A DNA stretch of 20,760 bases from Lachnospiraceae bacterium (GTDB taxonomy: Bacteria > Bacillota > Clostridia > Lachnospirales > Lachnospiraceae), in NCBI GenBank assembly GCA_009774625.1, contig VSOB01000052.1:1-20760 (forward strand), given 5' to 3'. The notes under the pieces were generated by a model. It was not told the DNA's origin. It worked only from the letters and a program-made list of their open reading frames with translations, and ran no database searches. The stretch's first letter is position 1; the number at the start of each line of letters is the position of its first letter. Made by a program: the position numbers and the translations under genes. Shown piece after piece: positions 16,106 to 20,760 of this stretch.

Positions 16106-16133
16106 TGCATTCTACAGCTGGATGTTGTATATT
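16105..16133 (+). promoter_or_regulatory. Promoter of argG
   Basis: TTGCAT (16105-16110) and TATATT (16128-16133) with a 17-base spacer. The predicted start near 16140 gives a leader of about 70 bases before the argG ATG, which contains a strong hairpin. Confidence 0.6.
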
Positions 16134-16145
16134 AGGTGCATGGAA

Positions 16146-16169
16146 AATATGCGGCTGCTCCCGCATATT
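16146..16169 (+). promoter_or_regulatory. Stem-loop in the argG leader
   Basis: AATATGCGG and CCGCATATT form a perfect 9-pair stem with the 6-base loop CTGCTC, about 41 bases before the argG ATG and near the 5' end of the predicted transcript. No T run follows, so it is not a simple terminator. It could stabilise the 5' end, bind a protein, or be part of a larger switch; function unknown. Confidence 0.5.
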
Positions 16170-16210
16170 CATACATCAGAAAATACAGGATTTGAGGAGG
16201 CATTTATATT

Positions 16211-17431
16211 ATGAAAGAAAAAGTCGTTCTGGCATATTCCGGCGGTCTGGACACCACCGCCATCATCCCGTGGTTAAAAGAAAACTTTGACTATGAAGTC
16301 ATCTGCGTCTGCATCGACTGCGGACAGGGGGAAGAACTGGACGGCCTGGAAGAACGGGCCAAATTCTGCGGCGCCGAAAAATTATATATTGAGGACGTGG
16401 TGGATGAGTTCTGTGATGAATACATCATCCCCTGTGTACAGGGACATGCCGTTTATGAAAACAAATATTTGCTGGGTACCTCTATGGCAAGGCCTGTCAT
16501 CGCAAAACGCCTGGTGGAAATCGCAAGAAAGGAAGGGGCATCAGCCATCTGCCACGGTGCGACCGGAAAAGGCAACGATCAGATCCGCTTTGAGCTGGGC
16601 ATCAAGGCATTGGCACCCGATCTGAAAATCATCGCTGCATGGAGAAACGAAAAGTGGACTCTGGACTCCCGTGAAAGCGAAATCGAATACTGTAAGGCAC
16701 ACGGCATCCATCTGCCCTTCTCCGCAGATTCCAGCTACAGCCGTGACCGCAATCTGTGGCACATCAGCCACGAAGGTCTGGAACTGGAAGATCCGGCCAG
16801 CGAACCTGACTATGATCACCTGCTGGTACTGGGCACCACACCTGAAAAAGCCCCTGACGAGGGAGAATATGTCACCATGACATTTGAAAAAGGGATCCCC
16901 ACCTCTGTCAACGGCAAACAGATGAAAGTAAGCGATATTATCCGCACCCTCAATACACTGGGCGGAAAACACGGCATCGGTATCGTGGATATCGTGGAAA
17001 ACCGTGTGGTAGGCATGAAATCCAGAGGCGTTTACGAGACCCCCGGCGGGACCATCCTCTATGAAGCACACCAGCAGTTGGAAGAGCTGATACTGGATCG
17101 GGATACCTATCGTGAAAAAGAAGAAATGGGCAATAAACTGGCGCAGCTTGTCTATGAAGGAAAATGGTTCACCCCTCTGCGTGAGGCCATTCAGGCATTC
17201 ATCGAATCCACACAGAACTATGTAACCGGAGAAGTAAAATTCAAATTATACAAAGGCAACATCATCAAGGCAGGCACCTCCTCCCCCTATTCTCTGTACA
17301 ATGAAAGCATCGCTTCCTTTACAACGGGAGATCTGTATGACCATCACGATGCAGAAGGCTTTATCAATCTTTTCGGTCTGTCCTGCAAAGTACGTGCCAT
17401 GAAGATGCAGGAAGCCGAAAAAAAGGGATAA
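16211..17431 (+). CDS. argG: Argininosuccinate synthase
   Basis: ATP-dependent ligase of 406 residues joining citrulline and aspartate, the penultimate step of arginine synthesis, in the cytoplasm. It opens with the pyrophosphatase-type loop AYSGGLDTTAIIPWL, followed by YLLGTSMARPVIAKRLVEIA, ICHGATGKGNDQIRFEL, the SRDRNLWHISHEGLELEDP signature and FTTGDLYDHHDAEGFI near the end. GAGGAGG (16194-16200) lies 10 bases before the ATG. It is divergent from argC across a shared control region and is followed 7 bases later by a DUF1294 gene rather than argH, which must be elsewhere. Length and motifs are normal; identity is very secure. Confidence 0.98.
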   Translation: MKEKVVLAYSGGLDTTAIIPWLKENFDYEVICVCIDCGQGEELDGLEERAKFCGAEKLYIEDVVDEFCDEYIIPCVQGHAVYENKYLLGTSMARPVIAKRLVEIARKEGASAICHGATGKGNDQIRFELGIKALAPDLKIIAAWRNEKWTLDSRESEIEYCKAHGIHLPFSADSSYSRDRNLWHISHEGLELEDPASEPDYDHLLVLGTTPEKAPDEGEYVTMTFEKGIPTSVNGKQMKVSDIIRTLNTLGGKHGIGIVDIVENRVVGMKSRGVYETPGGTILYEAHQQLEELILDRDTYREKEEMGNKLAQLVYEGKWFTPLREAIQAFIESTQNYVTGEVKFKLYKGNIIKAGTSSPYSLYNESIASFTTGDLYDHHDAEGFINLFGLSCKVRAMKMQEAEKKG

Positions 17432-17438
17432 GAAACCA

Positions 17439-17732
17439 ATGGATGTGATTTTAACAATTGCCGCTTATTTTGCGATACTGAATATTCTGGGTCTGGCACT
17501 GATGGGAATCGACAAATGGAAGGCACGCAAAGGTGCCTTCCGGATTCCCGAAGCCACCCTGTTTATCATAGCCATAATCGGCGGAAGTGTGGGTTCCATC
17601 CTGGGCATGTATATCTTCCGTCACAAAACCAGACACTGGTATTTTGTCTACGGGATGCCCGCGATTCTGCTGCTGCAGCTTTTCAGTGTCTATCTTCTGA
17701 CCCACTCTTCCATCACCTTCCAGATTATGTGA
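17439..17732 (+). CDS. DUF1294 family small membrane protein
   Basis: Hydrophobic protein of 97 residues with three to four membrane helices. It matches the DUF1294 (YsdA-like) family: the segment MGIDKWKARKGAFRIPE, then IIGGSVGSILGMYIFRHKTRH and the closing YFVYGMPAILLLQL are its typical pattern. The ATG lies 7 bases after the argG stop with a modest AGGGATAA site, so it is probably translated from the argG message. No function is established for the family and nothing ties it to arginine beyond position. It ends before a strong two-way terminator. Confidence 0.88.
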   Translation: MDVILTIAAYFAILNILGLALMGIDKWKARKGAFRIPEATLFIIAIIGGSVGSILGMYIFRHKTRHWYFVYGMPAILLLQLFSVYLLTHSSITFQIM

Positions 17733-17770
17733 CCGCATATGGCATTTTATGCCTTACACTGTCCGGATCT

Positions 17771-17817
17771 AAAAAAGGATCACAGAAACGTTGCAAAACC
17801 GTCCCGTGATCCTTTTT
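17771..17817. terminator. Two-way terminator between argG-DUF1294 and degV
   Basis: GGATCAC (17777-17783) pairs with GTGATCC (17806-17812), extended by an A run on the left and TTTTT on the right, around a 22-base loop. It can end transcripts from both sides: the rightward argG unit and the leftward DegV gene, which stops at 17883. Confidence 0.85.
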
Positions 17818-17882
17818 AAGATCCTGCTATTTTTCACGCAACCGTCAAACCCCATACCGGTCTGTATCGGCTCTTCTTTCAC

Positions 17883-18719
17883 TTATGCCGTAACAATCAC
17901 ACCGCCGTCATTGGCATACATACTGCTCACACCTGCCGTTTCCAGAATCAAAATCTCTCCGGCGCCTGCCCTGGACTGCAGCATTTCCTTTACATACTGT
18001 GCCCGCTCCGGACAGTTGCAGTGAGTAATAAGAATGCGCTTTCGCTCCAGGTCCTTTACCTCTTTCTGCATATATTCGATCATTTTCGCCAGCGCTTTTT
18101 TGATTCCGATTGCCTGGCTTTTCTGTATGATAACCCCTTCTATCGCTGACATCACCGGCTTGATGTTAAGCGTTTGGGCCACCACAGACTTTACTGCAGA
18201 CAGCCGCCCGTTTTTGCGCAGCGTTTCCAGATTGTCCAGTACGAAATAGGTCAGCATCTCATCCCGATACCGGAGCAGACGCCTCTCTATCTCCGCAAAA
18301 GCCACACCCGCTTCCTCTAGCTCCATAGCCAGCAGCGCGATCTGTGTCTGTCCGCAGCTCGCAGAATGCGAATCTATAATACAGATATCCTTCTCTCCAT
18401 ACCGCTCCACATACAGCCGGCGCCCCAACTGCGCACTGTTATAGCTGCCGCTCAGATACGAAGAAAGTGTAATAATATACACATGCTCTGCTTCTGTATG
18501 GCAGGCTTCCATATAACGTTCCGGTGAAGGACAGGATGATTTGGGACATTCCGGACACCGGGCCACTCTTTTCAGAAATTCCTGCTGGTCAAATGTTTCA
18601 TCATCCAGTATATGCCAGTCTCCCACATCCAGTCCCAGAGGAACCCGTTCAAATCTCTCATCCTGCAAAAGCTCCTCCGGAAGCTCCCCGCAACTGTCCA
18701 ATACTATCTTATAACTCAT
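17883..18719 (-). CDS. DegV family lipid-binding protein
   Basis: Protein of 278 residues of the DegV fold, which binds a fatty acid; in Firmicutes some members (FakB) present the lipid to the kinase FakA. Family marks are IVLDSCGELPEEL at the start, PKSSCPSPERY (59-69) where most members have PKTSQPSP, TLSSYLSGSYNSA (84-96), the helix region YFVLDNLETLRKNGRLS, LNIKPVM, and a closing TCGVSS-like TAGVSSMYANDGGVIVTA. Cysteines at 55, 58 and 63 around the ligand-side loop are unusual. GGAGGCGG precedes the ATG. It is monocistronic, facing away from the gene at 19099, with no fakA in the window. The family is firm; the ligand and partner are inferred from relatives. Confidence 0.92.
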   Translation of the reverse strand: MSYKIVLDSCGELPEELLQDERFERVPLGLDVGDWHILDDETFDQQEFLKRVARCPECPKSSCPSPERYMEACHTEAEHVYIITLSSYLSGSYNSAQLGRRLYVERYGEKDICIIDSHSASCGQTQIALLAMELEEAGVAFAEIERRLLRYRDEMLTYFVLDNLETLRKNGRLSAVKSVVAQTLNIKPVMSAIEGVIIQKSQAIGIKKALAKMIEYMQKEVKDLERKRILITHCNCPERAQYVKEMLQSRAGAGEILILETAGVSSMYANDGGVIVTA

Positions 18720-18853
18720 CTTCCGCCTCCGCCTGCCCTGACAGACCGATTTTATGTCCCTTCAGCGCATATTTCAGACAGAACATTGATATATGTCCTG
18801 CCGACTACATTCTATTTTAAGCAGCGCTGTTTTCTTTTATTCCGCCGCCCGTC

Positions 18854-18874
18854 ATGTAGTTTTCATTACTACAT
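18854..18874. promoter_or_regulatory. Palindromic candidate operator upstream of degV
   Basis: ATGTAGT (18854-18860) and ACTACAT (18868-18874) form a perfect 7-base inverted repeat with a 7-base centre. It lies just downstream of the candidate leftward -10 box, a good position for a repressor. The style recalls GntR- or TetR-type sites, but no regulator gene is near. Confidence 0.35.
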
Positions 18875-18875
18875 T

Positions 18876-18904
18876 ATCTTACCATGACCTGTCGTTCCTG
18901 TAAA
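18876..18904 (-). promoter_or_regulatory. Candidate promoter for degV
   Basis: On the minus strand TTTACA (18899-18904) and TAAGAT (18876-18881) are 17 bases apart. The leader to the degV ATG would be about 150 bases. The -35 box is good, the -10 box only fair. Confidence 0.35.
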
Positions 18905-19039
18905 GCAAATTTCCCCTTTTCTCCGGGAATCATTTACCAAAGGCTTTCTTTATTTTTTCATTTCATAGCCTGCCGTACTGCGGCGGGAGCCATCTCTTTC
19001 GGGATGCCATAACAAACCTGACGCTTTCCTGCCCCATCC

Positions 19040-19068
19040 TTGACATCCCCTGCTTTCTATAGTAGAAT
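19040..19068 (+). promoter_or_regulatory. Sigma-A promoter of the DUF5721-like gene
   Basis: A perfect TTGACA (19040-19045), a 17-base spacer and TAGAAT (19063-19068). The predicted start near 19075 leaves a very short leader to the ATG at 19099. Confidence 0.8.
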
Positions 19069-19098
19069 ACAAGCGCCATCGGCAGAAAGGATCTTTCA

Positions 19099-19602
19099 AT
19101 GACTGCATACACCATTACCGAACGCAAAAATTTTATGAGTAAACTTCTGGCAACAGACTGTTTCGACAGTTTCCTGCTGCGGGAGGCTGTTATCACCACC
19201 TACAATACGTTTACTATAAACGGGCAGATGGAACCTGCCTTTTTTACCTCCGAAGAATGGGACGATACTTCCATCCGCCCCTATGAGCTGTCCTGCTGGT
19301 CAGACATCCGTCCGATCTGTTTTTCTTTAATCAAGGGAAAAAAAACACCGGTGTCCATGAAATTTGTGCTGCATCTGAAACCGGAACATGCAGAACAGTT
19401 GATTGCCCAAAGTGAAGGCGGCATTCCAAAACACTACATACAGGCATTTGCGGCAACCATACGCTATGACGGTGACAGGATGACCTGTACCACCGGCATC
19501 TCTTTCCTGGATTTTTTGCCGGACAAAACACCGGAACGGATGTGGGACGAGACATTCCATAAATTTCTGGTACAGAAAAATATTGCCTTTGATCTGGACT
19601 GA
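19099..19602 (+). CDS. Uncharacterised protein, DUF5721-like
   Basis: Soluble protein of 167 residues that I believe belongs to the DUF5721 family, known from Clostridia and without assigned function. It has no signal peptide or membrane helix. Notable segments are LLATDCFDSFLLREAVITTYNTF near the start, FFTSEEWDD, an Arg/Pro-Tyr segment IRPYELSCWSDIRPICFSLIKGKK, and VLHLKPEHAEQLI. The pattern of alternating strands suggests a compact alpha/beta fold. An AAAGG site is 9 bases before the ATG and a strong sigma-A promoter lies just upstream, so it is a stand-alone expressed gene. It ends before a two-way terminator shared with fba. The gene call is strong, the family name fair, the function unknown. 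Confidence 0.82.
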   Translation: MTAYTITERKNFMSKLLATDCFDSFLLREAVITTYNTFTINGQMEPAFFTSEEWDDTSIRPYELSCWSDIRPICFSLIKGKKTPVSMKFVLHLKPEHAEQLIAQSEGGIPKHYIQAFAATIRYDGDRMTCTTGISFLDFLPDKTPERMWDETFHKFLVQKNIAFDLD

Positions 19603-19618
19603 GCTGACGCAATGCGAT

Positions 19619-19660
19619 AAAAACGGGCCGCATCCTCTGGGATACAGCCCGTTTCTTTTA
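19619..19660. terminator. Two-way terminator between the DUF5721-like gene and fba
   Basis: AAACGGGC (19621-19628) pairs with GCCCGTTT (19647-19654), with a small inner ATCC/GGAT helix in the loop. A T-rich run follows on the plus strand and a five-T run on the minus strand, fitting the two converging genes. Confidence 0.88.
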
Positions 19661-19678
19661 TGTGATTCGGTTTAATTG

Positions 19679-20614
19679 TCAGGCCTTTCCGTTGCTGCCC
19701 AATACTTCGGTAATCTTATGAGCAACCACATCTTTTACATACTGACGGCCTACTTTGAGATATTCTCTGGGATCGAATTTTGCAGGATCATTCCACATAA
19801 CTTCTCTGATACCTGCTGTCATAGCAAGACGTAAATCGGAGTCAATGTTGATCTTGCATACTGCAGAACGTGCCGCTTCACGAAGCATCTCTTCCGGAAT
19901 GCCGATTGCATCCGCAAGATTTCCGCCGTTTGCCTGAATAATCTTAACATATTCCTGAGATACGGAAGATGCTCCATGCAGAACGATCGGGAAATTGGGA
20001 AGCCTCTTGGAAACCTCTTCCAGAATGTCAAAACGAAGCTGCGGTTTCTGACCCGGTTTGAATTTGAAAGCGCCGTGGCTTGTTCCGATTGCAATTGCCA
20101 GGGAATCCACACCGGTCCGGTCTACAAACTCTTCTACTTCATCCGGCTGTGTATACTGTGCATCGTCGGATGTTACCTTGACATCATCCTCAATACCTGC
20201 CAGCTTACCCAACTCTGCTTCTACGACAACACCCTTGTCGTGTGCATACTCAACTACCTTTTTTGTGATGGCAATATTCTCATCAAAAGAATATTTGGAA
20301 GCATCGATCATTACAGAAGTGAATCCGCCGTCGATACAGGACTTACAAATCTCGAAATCTGCGCCGTGATCCAAATGAAGTGCAATCGGAATATCATTTA
20401 ACTCCAGCGCTGCCTTAACAAGATGTACCAGATATTCGTGCTGTGCATATTTTCTTGCGCCTGCAGAAACCTGAAGGATAATCGGGGAGTTTAACTCTCC
20501 TGCCGCCTCTGTGATCCCCTGTACGATCTCCATGTTGTTTACATTGAAAGCGCCGATTGCATAATGCCCTTCATATGCTTTCTTAAACATTTCTTTCGTT
20601 GTTACCAATGCCAT
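19679..20614 (-). CDS. fba: Class II fructose-bisphosphate aldolase
   Basis: Zinc-dependent glycolytic aldolase of 311 residues that splits fructose 1,6-bisphosphate into dihydroxyacetone phosphate and glyceraldehyde 3-phosphate. ALHLDHGAD carries catalytic Asp82 and zinc ligand His83; GTSHGAFKFKPG and VLHGASSV supply His180 and His213, and VEAELGKLAGIEDD is the expected metal-site loop. AINID-type phosphate binding is represented by CKINIDSDLRLA. The start MALVTTKEMFKKAYEGHYAIGAF is normal, and a GGAAGG site precedes the ATG at 20614. It is a single gene with its own promoter and terminator, as expected for a highly expressed glycolytic enzyme. Related tagatose-bisphosphate aldolases share the fold, but no tagatose or galactitol genes are nearby. 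Confidence 0.95.
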   Translation of the reverse strand: MALVTTKEMFKKAYEGHYAIGAFNVNNMEIVQGITEAAGELNSPIILQVSAGARKYAQHEYLVHLVKAALELNDIPIALHLDHGADFEICKSCIDGGFTSVMIDASKYSFDENIAITKKVVEYAHDKGVVVEAELGKLAGIEDDVKVTSDDAQYTQPDEVEEFVDRTGVDSLAIAIGTSHGAFKFKPGQKPQLRFDILEEVSKRLPNFPIVLHGASSVSQEYVKIIQANGGNLADAIGIPEEMLREAARSAVCKINIDSDLRLAMTAGIREVMWNDPAKFDPREYLKVGRQYVKDVVAHKITEVLGSNGKA

Positions 20615-20671
20615 ATTGCGTACCTTCCTTTCGATCTTTGTAAATTTATGATCTTTTTATTTTCACTGTTT

Positions 20672-20700
20672 ATTTTAAACTTTTTGTACCGTTTTGTCCA
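20672..20700 (-). promoter_or_regulatory. Sigma-A promoter of fba
   Basis: On the minus strand TGGACA (20695-20700) and TAAAAT (20672-20677) lie 17 bases apart, each one base from consensus. Transcription would start near 20665, giving a leader of about 50 A/T-rich bases. Confidence 0.75.
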
Positions 20701-20760
20701 TATACAACTGCCACTTTTTTTCTGTTTCTTTTTAGAGTTTTTGACGATTGATTTTGGTTT

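Larger units (their letters stand above)
18720..19098. other. Divergent non-coding region between degV and the DUF5721-like gene
   Basis: About 380 bases without a convincing gene. It holds a candidate leftward promoter with palindrome (18854-18904) and a strong rightward promoter (19040-19068). The remainder, including a T-rich stretch around 18940-18965, shows no clear RNA structure or repeat that I can support. Confidence 0.6.

Noticed and set aside
1..20760. Search for CRISPR, tRNA, rRNA, insertion sequences and defence or toxin systems
   Set aside because: No direct-repeat arrays, RNA genes, transposases or recognisable defence proteins were seen by eye.

Overview
The window looks like a chromosomal segment from a Gram-positive Firmicute of class Clostridia, most like Lachnospiraceae. 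The reasons are strong AGGAGG-type ribosome binding sites, sigma-A promoters with 17-base spacers, two predicted lipoproteins, a SpoVB/MurJ-type flippase, a DegV protein, a DUF5721-like protein and a separated ComEA/ComEC pair. The taxonomic call is inference from gene content; no rRNA or other marker is present. Nearly all of it is housekeeping DNA. I see no phage, IS element, CRISPR array, tRNA or rRNA.

Region 1 (1-7073, minus strand). A lone small serine recombinase lies at the left edge. Upstream of it is a tightly packed five-gene unit read right to left: comEA, an OmpR-family response regulator, a membrane histidine kinase, a GerMN-domain lipoprotein and comEC. Most joints are overlaps or gaps of a few bases, and the unit ends in a clear terminator at 760-787. 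A two-component system and a surface lipoprotein therefore sit between two parts of the DNA-uptake machine. The kinase/regulator/GerMN order resembles the actinobacterial mtrA-mtrB-lpqB arrangement.

Region 2 (7117-16042, minus strand). A YdcZ-type small membrane protein follows (in transcription order) a long arginine biosynthesis unit: argC, a MATE-like flippase with a 113-residue lysine-rich tail, a GNAT acetyltransferase, argJ, argB, argD and an orphan extracellular solute-binding protein. ArgC, ArgJ, ArgB and ArgD together give the acetyl-cycle route from glutamate to ornithine. argF and argH are not in the window.

Region 3 (15932-17817). A short AT-rich divergent control region holds good promoters for argC (leftward) and argG (rightward), with an ArgR-type operator abutting the argC -35 box and weaker half-sites nearer argG. 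argG is followed by a small DUF1294 membrane protein and a two-way terminator.

Region 4 (17883-20760). A leftward DegV lipid-binding protein with a candidate promoter and palindrome, a rightward DUF5721-like gene with a strong promoter, a two-way terminator, and a leftward class II fructose-bisphosphate aldolase gene with a good promoter.

No wholly new system is evident. The parts most worth checking are the comEA/two-component/GerMN/comEC unit, the non-arginine genes inside the arginine operon, the basic tail on the flippase, and the argC-argG control region with its argG leader hairpin.
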